Shown here: positions 16,345 through 25,621 of the stretch, one piece after another
Layout of the letters: the number at the start of each line of letters is the position of its first letter
Position numbering within the stretch: position 1 is the first letter of the stretch
Notes under the pieces: generated by a model
The model's input: the letters and a program-made list of their open reading frames with translations, nothing else
Told to the model about the DNA's origin: nothing
Database searches by the model: none
NCBI GenBank assembly: GCA_009838625.1
Contig: VXRG01000026.1
Coordinates: forward strand, 1 to 45,942
Source of the DNA: Caldilineaceae bacterium SB0664_bin_27
GTDB lineage: Bacteria > Chloroflexota > Anaerolineae > Caldilineales > Caldilineaceae
Length of the DNA stretch: 45,942 bases
Direction: 5' to 3'
Made by a program: the position numbers and the translations under genes

Positions 16345-18600
16345 ATGGCAGGCGACAAACACCTTCACCTGACACTTCTAACCATAGGGACCCTGATCCT
16401 TCTTGCACTTTTGGTCCTGACGATGCGCCTGCATCGCCTGACGGAAATTCCTCCTGGCTTGCATCATGATGAAGGAACGCATGGAGTGAATGCACTGCAG
16501 GTGTTGCAGGGAGAGCATGCCCCGTTCTTTCCCGAAAATAACGGCCGCGAGGGCATGATCGTTTATGCGATTGCCCTGACGACCTCCTTCCTGGGAAGGA
16601 CAGTACTGGCAGTGCGTCTGCCGACTGCACTCATCAGTGCGGGCACCGTGCTTGTTCTTTTCTGGCTGGGCTGGATACTCTTCGGGCGGGATGAACATGG
16701 TGGCAGGCCTACGCCGTGGCGCGGTTTGCTAATCGGAGGAACAGGCGCCGGTCTGCTGGCGGTTTCCCTCGGACAGACCGTCATAGGGCGTACCGCGCTA
16801 AGAGGCAGCTTCCTCCCTTTCTTTCTCAGTCTGAGCTTGGCTCTGCTCTGGTGGGCCTGGTCGCACGATGAGCAGTCTTACTCCTCGAAAGACAAGCCAA
16901 CTGGGCAATCTCCAGCTCGGAAAAACGTCCTGACTGCAAAGCTCGGAAACTGGTGGCGAATCGCGCTGGCAGGAGTGTGTACTGGGCTCCTGCCATATAC
17001 TTACATTACAGCACGATTCACGCCCTTTCTGTTCCTCCTGTTCGGCCTGAGTTTTCTGCTTCCCTTGGTCAAAAAAGGCGGTGGAATAGAAGCAGGGAAA
17101 GATAGCTCTTCTCCGATTCTCTTTCGTCTCATCGCCTCACCCACCAGGACTGAATGGCAGAAGGCAGGCATCTTCGTCGCTTTCTCGGTATTGGTCGCGG
17201 CGCCGATTCTCCTTCATTTTGCCCGAAATCCCGATCACTTCTTTCTTCGCAGTGCACAGACTTGGGTCTTCGATTCCGAGCGCAATTTGGGAAACCCTTT
17301 CGGAACGTTTCTGAGCAACCTGTGGGGATACGTGCTGGCTTTTGGCTTTCGGGGCGATCTTCTCCCGCGGCACAACCTGGTGGGAAAGCCGGTGTTGAAC
17401 ATCTGGCAGGCGCTCTTCTTCTGGATTGGCGTGGGGACGGCAGCCTGGCAATGGCGAAAACGACCCGCCTACCGCTTACTGTTGCTCTGGCTTGCCTTGT
17501 TGATTCTGCCGGCAGTGCTTGCGAGAGAGATAACATCGGTCCCCCCAAATACCATTCGCATGATTGGCGCGATACCGGCCATCTTTCTGCTCGTAGCCGT
17601 TGGAATCTGGGAGTCCTTTTTGTTCGTCAGGCGTCGCTATTCTCACCACACCGATGCCAGGACCGGCGTCGTTTTGGCGAGCCTGGTCGTCCTTGCTATC
17701 TTGTTTCAGGGCGTTTCCACCTATCGCGACTATTTCCACAAATGGGCGTCCTCACCTGAAATTCATAGGGCCTACGGGTCGGAGTGGACCGACCTCATTG
17801 AGATCGTGAGTGACCAGGCATCAGATGGAAGCGTTGCGTTTCTGGTTCCGGGTTTCCTATGGCAATACAGTTTTGAATACTTGTACCAGGGCGGGGCGCC
17901 GGTTCATCTCGTCCACACGGACATGCCCGATTTTGCGCACCGAACTGAGTCCGTTGTGACGACGTCAGAATCGCCTCCCGAAGTGAAGGTAGTGGACTGG
18001 AGCAACGACGTTATCTGGTCTGGAGACGAAGAACAGCGTCTCGCAGTTCTCTTCGAAAAGTACGGCCGGCATTTGGGTACAGAGCAGTACAACGACTTTC
18101 AGATTAAGACCTACGCCGACTTCTCCCGGGACCGCCCCTGGACTTTGTACGAATTTCTGGATCCGCTGACTGTCAATTACGATGGCGGCATATCTCTCTT
18201 GGGGCTGGCCGCCGGCCAGGGCGAAAAGCAACAGTCGACTCAGTCTCCGCTCAACTTGAAAAAAGGCAATCCCTTCTGGCTGGCTCTGCAGTGGCAGACC
18301 GCTCCCGAACTGGGAGTTGATTTCGCCGTATCCCTGCGGCTTCACGACGCTGAGGGCAGCAACGTCTTCCAGGGAGACTACGTACTATGGAGGCCGGATC
18401 ATTCTCCCACCGGAGCAGGAGGGCAGTCCGAACCGTTCGACTCTCTTCATCTCATTGAATTACCGGCTGACCTGCCTTTCGGAGACTACGAGTTACGAAT
18501 AGTCGTATACGATACGGAATCACTGAAGCCAACCGTCGAACTTGGTGTCTGGGAGGCGGAGACGAAAATAGCGCATCTGAATTACAGCGATTCCAAGTGA
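16345..18600 (+). CDS. GT39-like glycosyltransferase, tandem paralogue 3
   Basis: 751 residues, with the same plan as the two preceding proteins: a membrane helix, the loop HDEGTHGVNALQVLQGEH with acidic pair D42-E43, a multi-helix core, and the C-terminal domain VNYDGGISLLG...PTVELGVWEAE. A hydrophilic insert rich in Ser and Lys (about residues 172-200, after WSHDEQS) is absent from paralogue 1. The shorter N-terminus explains the lower numbering of the acidic pair. The ribosome site before 16345 is poor. It is followed after 237 nt by a small membrane protein on the same strand. Confidence 0.85.
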   Translation: MAGDKHLHLTLLTIGTLILLALLVLTMRLHRLTEIPPGLHHDEGTHGVNALQVLQGEHAPFFPENNGREGMIVYAIALTTSFLGRTVLAVRLPTALISAGTVLVLFWLGWILFGRDEHGGRPTPWRGLLIGGTGAGLLAVSLGQTVIGRTALRGSFLPFFLSLSLALLWWAWSHDEQSYSSKDKPTGQSPARKNVLTAKLGNWWRIALAGVCTGLLPYTYITARFTPFLFLLFGLSFLLPLVKKGGGIEAGKDSSSPILFRLIASPTRTEWQKAGIFVAFSVLVAAPILLHFARNPDHFFLRSAQTWVFDSERNLGNPFGTFLSNLWGYVLAFGFRGDLLPRHNLVGKPVLNIWQALFFWIGVGTAAWQWRKRPAYRLLLLWLALLILPAVLAREITSVPPNTIRMIGAIPAIFLLVAVGIWESFLFVRRRYSHHTDARTGVVLASLVVLAILFQGVSTYRDYFHKWASSPEIHRAYGSEWTDLIEIVSDQASDGSVAFLVPGFLWQYSFEYLYQGGAPVHLVHTDMPDFAHRTESVVTTSESPPEVKVVDWSNDVIWSGDEEQRLAVLFEKYGRHLGTEQYNDFQIKTYADFSRDRPWTLYEFLDPLTVNYDGGISLLGLAAGQGEKQQSTQSPLNLKKGNPFWLALQWQTAPELGVDFAVSLRLHDAEGSNVFQGDYVLWRPDHSPTGAGGQSEPFDSLHLIELPADLPFGDYELRIVVYDTESLKPTVELGVWEAETKIAHLNYSDSK

Positions 18601-18837
18601 ACGTAAGGCTCGTACCACCGTGCAAAGACGAGGCGGGCTGATTACATCCGGTCCGTTTTCTGAAGGTGAGTGACTGAGATATATTTCACTAGGCAAATGC
18701 CAAGCCCGCGTCGCCTGTGAAGTTCGAACATTCATCTGTCGCAACCATCCCGCTTCACTCTTTCCGCCGAATTCCAGGCACCTGCGGTACACTTCCGGAA
18801 CCCTCGCTTGCCGGAACAGGTTACAAGGAGAAAGAAT

Positions 18838-19245
18838 ATGAAGTCACTATTTTCCACATACCTGAAAGTGTTTGCCGTCGTGCTCTATGTGCAATTCATT
18901 AGTTCACAACTCTACGATCCCCTCGGAGAAGGAATGGCGGTGACCGTCTACAGAGTACTGGATCCGTTTCTTGTATTGGGGATGGTAATCGTCCTTTACT
19001 ATGCCTTTCAAAGGAAGCGCGCGGTTGACAACGGCCCGGACGACGGCGTAACCAGAGAGTACCTGGAAGCGAATGTGGTCTTCTATTGCAGTATTGCTAT
19101 GTTCATCGCCCTTCTATGGAGCTGGGTCGGCTTTCAGTTGTCGAACCCAGCGAACTCCTTTGTTTGGCTGTGGACCCTGATTGACATATCGCTGCCGCTC
19201 CTGTTTTTTGCTTCCAGCGCGCAGATGGTTAAGAGTGAAGATTAG
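18838..19245 (+). CDS. Small membrane protein, unknown function
   Basis: 135 residues. Four hydrophobic segments are visible: about 5-20, 35-55 (LDPFLVLGMVIVLYYAF), 82-105 (VFYCSIAMFIALLWSWVGF) and 112-128 (WLWTLIDISLPLLFFA). A charged loop, KRKRAVDNGPDD, lies between the second and third. The ATG at 18838 has a clear CAAGGAG site; an in-frame start at 18808 lacks one. No family was recognised. It follows the three glycosyltransferases and could assist them, but the gap is 237 nt. Confidence 0.7.
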   Translation: MKSLFSTYLKVFAVVLYVQFISSQLYDPLGEGMAVTVYRVLDPFLVLGMVIVLYYAFQRKRAVDNGPDDGVTREYLEANVVFYCSIAMFIALLWSWVGFQLSNPANSFVWLWTLIDISLPLLFFASSAQMVKSED

Positions 19246-19327
19246 ACACTCAAAACTGATTCCATGCGCGCGGAGCATAGTATCAAAGTCTGAATCGTGA
19301 ACCATAACTTCTCAAAAAGGAACCTTC

Positions 19328-20593
19328 ATGGACAAGATCCCTCTCGCAATCGTTGGATGCGGCGGAATGGGCCACCGCCATCTGTACGGCCTGGCCGAAC
19401 TACATAACGCAGGGCTTTCGCCATTCGAACTGGTCGGCGCTTGCGACCCCGTCCGGGCAAATGCCGAGTCGCTGGCAAACGACGCCGAAGAGCGTCTGGG
19501 CTCGCGCCCACAGGTCGTTGAATCCCTGGAAGAGCTGGAAGCTCTGGGCGTTGCGGCTGTCGATATCACGACCACGCCACGATATCACCATACCGTGGCC
19601 GAAGAGGCACTGGAGCGCGGTTGGCATGCCATGGTCGAGAAGCCGGTCGGCCTGACCGTTCGCGCCGGCAACCGCATCCGGCAAGCGGCTGAAAGGACCG
19701 GTCGCATCGTCAGCGTAGCCGAGAACTACCGTCGAGATCCAATGAATCGGCTGGGAAAGGCGCTGCTGGATGCCGGCGTCATCGGTTCGCCGCGACTGAT
19801 GATACATAACACCATGGGCGGCGGCAGCCACATGACCATTTCAGTTTGGCGGCATCAGAAGAACGAGAGTGGAGTCCTGCTGGACGTTGGCGTCCATTTT
19901 GCTGACATTCTTGAGTACTACCTGGGGCCCGTCAGTACGGTCTACGCTCAGTCCCGCCTGCACGAACCGGTCCGTTACAACCCTGCGGCCGGACCAGCCG
20001 GCCAGTCGTCCAGCAACCCGGCCGGCGTATACGGAAAGTGGCAGAGGCAGATGCCCGCCCAATTCGAGGCTACCGCCGAAGACGCCTCATACGGGACGCT
20101 GCTATTCGAAAGCGGCGCAGTCTGCCAGTTCATTGAGGACCACGCCGCTCACGGCCAGGGCGTGTGGACGCGTCAGATTCACGGCTCGGCCGGGTCCCTT
20201 GAGCTTCCCTCTGACAGATCGGGCCAGCTCATCACCATGCACAAGGACGGGGAAGCGGTATCCGATGCAAGCCTGCTGGACCTGGTGCCCGACTTCCACC
20301 TTGAGCCAATTACAGCTGCTCTCTTTGGCGGCGACCGTCTCTGGGGCTATGATTTCCCGTTCCCCGAGACCGATCGCAAGCTGATCGCCACCGAATACGG
20401 TGAGCTAGGACTCGCGATCGAGGACGGCGGCAGCATCGAGGTCGATGCAGCCCAGGGCACGCGTTCAGTTGCACTATCTTACGCCATGCTGGAATCAAGT
20501 GAGGCAGGCAGAGCTTTGACCATGGAGGAGGTCCTGGCCGAGAAGGTTGACGCCTACCAGTTGGAGATTGACGAAGAGCTTGGACTGGTGTAA
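19328..20593 (+). CDS. Gfo/Idh/MocA family oxidoreductase
   Basis: 421 residues. The N-terminal Rossmann domain opens with IVGCGGMGHRH (about 8-18), and the conserved VEKPVGLT motif lies near residue 105. The C-terminal alpha/beta domain holds DVGVHFADILEYYLG, with the usual Asp and His. The family oxidises or reduces sugar and inositol hydroxyls with NAD(P). An AAAAAGGAACC ribosome site precedes the ATG. Its stop lies 27 nt from the stop of the permease on the other strand, with no clear terminator between. It probably acts on a sugar brought in by importer 1; that link is positional only. Confidence 0.9.
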   Translation: MDKIPLAIVGCGGMGHRHLYGLAELHNAGLSPFELVGACDPVRANAESLANDAEERLGSRPQVVESLEELEALGVAAVDITTTPRYHHTVAEEALERGWHAMVEKPVGLTVRAGNRIRQAAERTGRIVSVAENYRRDPMNRLGKALLDAGVIGSPRLMIHNTMGGGSHMTISVWRHQKNESGVLLDVGVHFADILEYYLGPVSTVYAQSRLHEPVRYNPAAGPAGQSSSNPAGVYGKWQRQMPAQFEATAEDASYGTLLFESGAVCQFIEDHAAHGQGVWTRQIHGSAGSLELPSDRSGQLITMHKDGEAVSDASLLDLVPDFHLEPITAALFGGDRLWGYDFPFPETDRKLIATEYGELGLAIEDGGSIEVDAAQGTRSVALSYAMLESSEAGRALTMEEVLAEKVDAYQLEIDEELGLV

Positions 20594-20620
20594 GAAACTG
20601 TCCTCGTCGCGAACCGGTGA

Positions 20621-21562
20621 CTAAAACTTGATAGCGCCTTCGGTCAATCCCCGCATGAACCATTTCTGCATCAGTGCGTAGATGACAATCACCGGCAAGG
20701 CGCTGAAAAGGAGCATCGTCGCGTCGGCAGCCTCACCCGCGAACTGATTACGGAAGCGGGGTGAAAGCGCCGACTCATAGCTGGTGGCGAGCACCTTCTT
20801 GATTCCCACCGAAATAGTCATCTGTGCATCGCGATCGATCATCGTATAAGTGATGATGTAGTCGCTCCAGACGCCGACAAAGGCCAGCGTCCCAATGATG
20901 ACCATTGCGCTGGCCGCCAAAGGCAGAGCGATTCGCCAGAAAGTCTGCCACCAGTTCGCGCCGTCAATGAATGCAGACTCTTCCACTTCCTGTGGAATCG
21001 CTAGAAAGGCCTGTCGCATAATAAAGATGGCGGCGGGCAAGCCGGCCGCGAAGAGCAAAATCAGGCCGAGAATGCTGTTTCGCAGCTTAAGGAAAGTCAT
21101 CAGTTCGTAAAGGGCCATCAGCCCTCCGGCCCTTGGCACGAACATCGAAACAATAATTGCAATGAATATGAAGTCCCTTCCCCAAAATCTCATGCGGGCG
21201 AAGGCGTAACCGGCCAGAGCCGAGCAAAACACCTGGATGAGCGTCACACCAGCAGCAAGGATGAAGCTGTTTCTCATGTAAATGGGCAACTGCTGAATCG
21301 CTTCAAACATGTACATATAGTTCACGAGGCTGAAACTGCTGGGGATCAGAGACGCTGAATTTGTCGAAAACTCAAGCCGGTCCTTGAATGATGTAGAAAT
21401 GATCCACAGCAGCGGCAACAGGACGATGAAGGTAACGACGGCCAGGAGCAAGTGCGAGAAAAAGTCCTTTTGACGAAGCCACACGCGCAACCGGAAAAAC
21501 TGGCTGTCAGTCTCGCTTTGCGCTTGCTCCCCGATGCTTCTTGCATTTGCTTCCGTCGCCAT
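20621..21562 (-). CDS. Carbohydrate ABC transporter permease, MalG type (importer 1)
   Basis: 313 residues with six predicted membrane helices. The EAA loop, which docks the ATPase, reads EVEESAFIDGANWWQTFWRIALP. The N-terminus up to about residue 35 is cytoplasmic and hydrophilic. A GAGAGGAC ribosome site precedes the ATG. It is last in a three-gene unit (binding protein, MalF, MalG) on the minus strand. No ATP-binding subunit is encoded nearby, so a shared MsiK/UgpC-like ATPase is inferred. Substrate unknown; the Gfo/Idh/MocA gene next to it hints at a sugar or polyol. Confidence 0.92.
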   Translation of the reverse strand: MATEANARSIGEQAQSETDSQFFRLRVWLRQKDFFSHLLLAVVTFIVLLPLLWIISTSFKDRLEFSTNSASLIPSSFSLVNYMYMFEAIQQLPIYMRNSFILAAGVTLIQVFCSALAGYAFARMRFWGRDFIFIAIIVSMFVPRAGGLMALYELMTFLKLRNSILGLILLFAAGLPAAIFIMRQAFLAIPQEVEESAFIDGANWWQTFWRIALPLAASAMVIIGTLAFVGVWSDYIITYTMIDRDAQMTISVGIKKVLATSYESALSPRFRNQFAGEAADATMLLFSALPVIVIYALMQKWFMRGLTEGAIKF

Positions 21563-21638
21563 TAGTCAGTCCTCTCTTAAGCAATCAAACTCTTTGCCGC
21601 AGGTAGACTTCACAAAAATACCTTGCGTCAAGGGCCCT

Positions 21639-22592
21639 CTAGTCCTGTCGAGACCAGCGAAAAATTGCTCCCGCTATCAGCGCACTGATCAGTCCAATGA
21701 CCAGGCTGATTGCCGCGGCATACCCCAGCCGCAGGTCACCCACTTCAAATGCCTGCTGGTAAAGATACAGGCCAAGCGTACGCGTAGAGTTGGCCGGCCC
21801 GCCGTTGTTCAAAATCAACATCGGCTCGACTACTCCGAATAACGGAAGGTTCAGCACGACGATCAGGGCGAAGGTCGGCTTCAGCAGCGGGGCCGTCAGA
21901 TAGCGGAACTGTTGCCACCCGTTCGCGCCGTCGAGCGACGCTGCCTCATACATTTCGCTGCCGATATTGTAGATGCCTATCAGGAACAGAAGTGTAGGAA
22001 AACCGAAAATCATCCAAATATGGGCCGCGCCGATCGAGGGTAGGGCCAACGTTCGATCGCCCAGCCAGTTGGGGGGATTCTCGACGCCCCAATCTCTCAA
22101 AACAGTGTTGATAAAGCCGAACTGGAAACCGTACATTTCACCGAACATCAGGAAGATTACGGCCACGGGCAGCACTGCCGGCAGATAGACAACCCAGCGG
22201 TAGAACCCAGCCCCTCTCTTGACCTTGGAGATCATCACTGCCAGGAGCAAAGCGATCAAGATCATGGCAGGGGCGACGAATGCCAGATACTTCAGTGAGA
22301 TTCCGACCGCGTCCATCGCTCGACGGTCCCCCACCATCTTGATAAAGTTGCTTAAGCCGTTGAACTCCCAGCGCGTATCCGGGTAGACAAATCGATAGTC
22401 GGTAAAAGCCATGGCAAAGCCCCGGAAGATCGGCCAAACGTTAAAAGTCAGGTACAGTGCCATTGCCGGCGCGATGAACACATAACCCAACAGGTTGTTC
22501 TTCCTATAGGAGACCTGCTGACCGCTTGTCTGCCGATATCTGCGAACGGCGGCGAAAAGGCCGCCGCCCCCAGTGTCTGATTGTGATGCCAT
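21639..22592 (-). CDS. Sugar ABC transporter permease, MalF type (importer 1)
   Basis: 317 residues. A short cytoplasmic N-terminus is followed by six hydrophobic segments; the first is LGYVFIAPAMALYLTFNVWPIF. The EAA loop is SEMYEAASLDGANGWQQFRYLTAPLL. An AGGAGTC site precedes the ATG. It lies 83 nt after the binding-protein gene and 76 nt before the partner permease. It should pair with the MalG-type protein to form the inner-membrane channel. Confidence 0.92.
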   Translation of the reverse strand: MASQSDTGGGGLFAAVRRYRQTSGQQVSYRKNNLLGYVFIAPAMALYLTFNVWPIFRGFAMAFTDYRFVYPDTRWEFNGLSNFIKMVGDRRAMDAVGISLKYLAFVAPAMILIALLLAVMISKVKRGAGFYRWVVYLPAVLPVAVIFLMFGEMYGFQFGFINTVLRDWGVENPPNWLGDRTLALPSIGAAHIWMIFGFPTLLFLIGIYNIGSEMYEAASLDGANGWQQFRYLTAPLLKPTFALIVVLNLPLFGVVEPMLILNNGGPANSTRTLGLYLYQQAFEVGDLRLGYAAAISLVIGLISALIAGAIFRWSRQD

Positions 22593-22675
22593 CGAAGACT
22601 CCTGGAATTAAGGGCGGGGAGCTGATCAGCGGCAGCCGCTTCTTCCGACTGCCGCTGACTGATCTGCGGCCAATG

Positions 22676-24049
22676 TTAGGCCATCATCATCTGATCGTAG
22701 CGACCGGAATCCTTCAACTCTTCGAGGTCGATCTGAATGCCTTCCATTGCGACCTCAACGACCTCCTCAGGCGTGACACTCTGGGTCGCGTCGCGTAATC
22801 GCTGCATCTCTGGCAGAAGATTGCTGTTCTGCAGTCCAAAGAACAGGTTGCCCGGGAACCAAACCGAGTTGCGAACCAGCTCGATGCCTTCAAGCTGCCA
22901 CTGCTGCACCGGATCGTCCTTGACAAACTCGTCGTAGGTGTACTGGTAGCACGGCTTGGCAGCAACTTGCGTGATCTGCTTACCCGAGGCCTTGTTCTCC
23001 GGCCCAAACCACCAAAGGGTAAAATCGACGGCGCCTTGCGGGTTGGCAGCCTTGTTCAGTAGTGCGGTGGAGTTGATCCAGAAAGGTGTGCCTGCCTTAG
23101 TACCGGCGACTTCCGGATCCTCACGGAAGAAGTTGATTCCGGTCGTGGCCATTTCCTGTCCGAAAGTCTGCTGGGCCATCGTGCCATGGACGTCAAACGA
23201 GGTCAGAAGCGCCGTACCGCCCTTCAACCAGTTGCCGAAATTCTCACCCGTAGCCGGCGCCATCAGGCCGTCTACAACCATTTCGCGAATCCACCCCAGA
23301 GAGGCAAGGCTCGCCTCGCCTGAGATATCAATCAGGCCTTCGTCGTTTATCGGCGTCTCAGTTGCCCCCCAGATCATCGCGTACAGATCGCAGAGCGGCG
23401 AGCAGGCTGCGTCGAACGGAGTCAGATCCGGGCTGGTCTCAGCGATCTTTTCGGCCGCTTCTCGAACCGCGTCCCAGGTCATTGGCTGGCTGTCGAATCC
23501 TGCCTTCTCCATCGGCTCCCAGAACCAGCCCAATGCTACACTGCCCACATTTCCAGGGATCCCGTACTGGCTCCCTTCGATTTTGTGAACCTCGAAAATT
23601 GAAGGGATGATCCCCGGCACGACCTCGTCTGCGCCTGGAATCGAAGAAGCTTCGATAAACTCGTCCATGGGCTGAATCAAGCCCCGATTGTGCCATCTGG
23701 GGGCGTCCCACGGAAAGACGACGACCGAGTAGGCGTCCCAGATCAGGTCACCGGCCGCCTGAGCCGCCTGAATCTTCGTATCCGGAGCCCCGGCCGGTTC
23801 TTCGATGGCAACCTGCGACTCGAATTCCTCGTTCCAGCGCTCAACCGCATCATCCGCCGCATATGCGCTGCGGATATCGCTGCGAATAAGCATTGTAATG
23901 CCCTGGGCCTCGGCCATAGCTTCCTCGGCGTCTCCCATTTCTCCGCCGCTGTCGGGGGCCGGGCCGGCGCAGGCCGCTACCAGAGAGGCCAGAGTAAACC
24001 CGCCTGTTGCGCGCAGGAAATTCCTTCGACTCAGTTTCTGTTTCGACAT
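22676..24049 (-). CDS. Extracellular solute-binding protein, Tat lipoprotein (importer 1)
   Basis: 457 residues, family 1 sugar-binding protein. The N-terminus has a twin-arginine motif (SRRNFLR) and a lipobox (LVAAC), so it is probably exported folded by Tat and anchored by a lipid. An acidic, Met/Ala-rich linker follows (EMGDAEEAMAEAQ). The ATG at 24049 has an AGGAG site 8 nt upstream; an in-frame start 26 codons earlier lacks one and would hide the signal. It delivers substrate to the two permeases encoded next. The ligand cannot be told from sequence. Confidence 0.92.
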   Translation of the reverse strand: MSKQKLSRRNFLRATGGFTLASLVAACAGPAPDSGGEMGDAEEAMAEAQGITMLIRSDIRSAYAADDAVERWNEEFESQVAIEEPAGAPDTKIQAAQAAGDLIWDAYSVVVFPWDAPRWHNRGLIQPMDEFIEASSIPGADEVVPGIIPSIFEVHKIEGSQYGIPGNVGSVALGWFWEPMEKAGFDSQPMTWDAVREAAEKIAETSPDLTPFDAACSPLCDLYAMIWGATETPINDEGLIDISGEASLASLGWIREMVVDGLMAPATGENFGNWLKGGTALLTSFDVHGTMAQQTFGQEMATTGINFFREDPEVAGTKAGTPFWINSTALLNKAANPQGAVDFTLWWFGPENKASGKQITQVAAKPCYQYTYDEFVKDDPVQQWQLEGIELVRNSVWFPGNLFFGLQNSNLLPEMQRLRDATQSVTPEEVVEVAMEGIQIDLEELKDSGRYDQMMMA

Positions 24050-24460
24050 TTCTTTCTCCTTTAGGAAAGTGAATGGTATGGAAAAGTCCACACAAGTGTG
24101 TGATAGGAGGTGCCCTATTCGTTGCACTGGTGCCTGGATTCAGCCTGCCGAGGGGGCAGAGCAGGGAAAGCGACGATCAAGCATTCACCGAAATGGTGTA
24201 GCGCAGAAAGCCGTTCCTGTCAAATTCTCTTGACTTAGGTTTCCTCATTTCCGCCCGGCGCCTGGCCCGGCTCCACTATTCGCGCCAGGGGATCGAGCGG
24301 TACAGGGTAGCCCGAAGTCTTACGCAACTATTCCCCCTGTAATTGACAAGCCCCAGTGTTTCCGGCATAACAGGTCGTCTTGCTCATTCACGCTGATGCG
24401 CCAACCATATCAATCCGCTATGGTGCAAATGAGTCACGACCGGCGACCTGGCCAGCCGTC
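24050..24460. other. Gene-free region between importers 1 and 2
   Basis: Holds the leader and candidate promoter of the importer 1 binding-protein gene, and a small inverted repeat (CACAC-AA-GTGTG, 24089-24100) about 40 nt before the start codon. No gene and no clear terminator for the upstream operon ending at 24461. Confidence 0.5.
24195..24223 (-). promoter_or_regulatory. Candidate promoter of importer 1
   Basis: On the minus strand a perfect TTGACA (24218-24223), a 17-bp spacer and a weak TACACC -10 (24195-24200). The leader would be about 140 nt. The -10 matches only half of the consensus, so this is tentative. Confidence 0.3.
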
Positions 24461-25528
24461 CTACAGAGCGGGTACAACCTCATTCTTTAACAGTTCCATC
24501 GAACGCAGCCAGCGTGGCTTGTCATCCCAGTCATGCCCGATGGCAAGTAGCGTCCCGAAGCCCCCGGTCACCTTCTGGATCTCCTGCAGACGGCGAATGC
24601 ACTCGTCCACGTCGCCTACAATCGCCAGCCTCCGCACCGCGTACTCTGCCGTCACCTCTTCGTCTGGCATGTCCGGGTCCTCTTTCCAGCCGTCGAGGCG
24701 GCCGGGCCCTATCAAGTCGATCAGATAGGCGAAGGAGCGTCCGAAAGCGCTGTTGAGAGCAAAATCAAACGCCTCCTCTTTCGATTCTCCGACAAAAATG
24801 TTGCGGGCCACTCGCCAGATGCTCCGATCGGGTGTTTCCCGGCCGGCCTCGCGTGCACCCGCGCAGAAGGTCTCCCAGTGCTCAGCCAGTGTCGAAGTGG
24901 GAACCAGGTTTGTGCTCACGGGGAAGAACCCGCGCTGCCCTGCCATGCGCGCGGCCATAGAAGTGCCCTTCAGCACCGCCATCGCCACCGGCGGATGCGG
25001 CTTCTGATAAGGCCTCAGGATTTCGCCTAAACCTATGTCCGGGCGCGTCTCATCGATATGAATATGCCAGTAGTCGCCCTTGAAGTCGTAGGGCGCGTCT
25101 TCCGTCCACAGCTTCAGAACCATGTTTATGCTTTCGACCGTCATCAGCCCCAATGTTCGGGGATCAGCAGGCAGGTCGAACAAGCTGAGGTCTGTGGGAA
25201 TGCCGGTCTGGCCAAAGCCGCACATCAGTCGGCCGCGGGAAAGGTGGTCCAGCATCGACATGCGGACTGCCACGTTGACCGGGTGGTGGAAGGGAGCGAT
25301 CGTCACGCCCGTCCCAAACTTTATGGTACTGGTGCGGGCCATGGCATTGGCAATAAAGACGTCGTTCGAGGGCATCGGCTCCCATTTGACCGAGTGATGC
25401 TGGCCAATCCAGGCCTCGGAGTACCCAAGCCCCTCGGCCCGCTCGATCAACTCCAAGTCCTCTTCGAGACTCTGCGTAAAGTCCTTTTCAGGCGGGTGAA
25501 CGGGCATCAGAAAATAGCCGAGTTCCAT
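24461..25528 (-). CDS. LLM class flavin-dependent oxidoreductase (luciferase-like)
   Basis: 355 residues of the bacterial luciferase/alkanesulfonate monooxygenase family: a TIM barrel using reduced flavin and oxygen. Family features are the MELGYFLMP first strand, IGQHHSVKWEP near residue 43, TIKFGTGVTIAPFHHPVNVA near residue 69, and LMCGFGQTG. A GGAGAAAAG ribosome site precedes the ATG. It closes the importer 2 operon, 93 nt after the dehydratase gene. Substrate unknown; a flavin-dependent oxidation of the imported compound is possible. Confidence 0.9.
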   Translation of the reverse strand: MELGYFLMPVHPPEKDFTQSLEEDLELIERAEGLGYSEAWIGQHHSVKWEPMPSNDVFIANAMARTSTIKFGTGVTIAPFHHPVNVAVRMSMLDHLSRGRLMCGFGQTGIPTDLSLFDLPADPRTLGLMTVESINMVLKLWTEDAPYDFKGDYWHIHIDETRPDIGLGEILRPYQKPHPPVAMAVLKGTSMAARMAGQRGFFPVSTNLVPTSTLAEHWETFCAGAREAGRETPDRSIWRVARNIFVGESKEEAFDFALNSAFGRSFAYLIDLIGPGRLDGWKEDPDMPDEEVTAEYAVRRLAIVGDVDECIRRLQEIQKVTGGFGTLLAIGHDWDDKPRWLRSMELLKNEVVPAL

Positions 25529-25621
25529 GGGCTTTTCTCCAGTTCAGTGAGACGAAATGAGGTGAAATCGTTCGTCAGCAGGTGTTTGTGTGCGCTCGCG
25601 CGAGTTCTTGCATAGTTCGAA

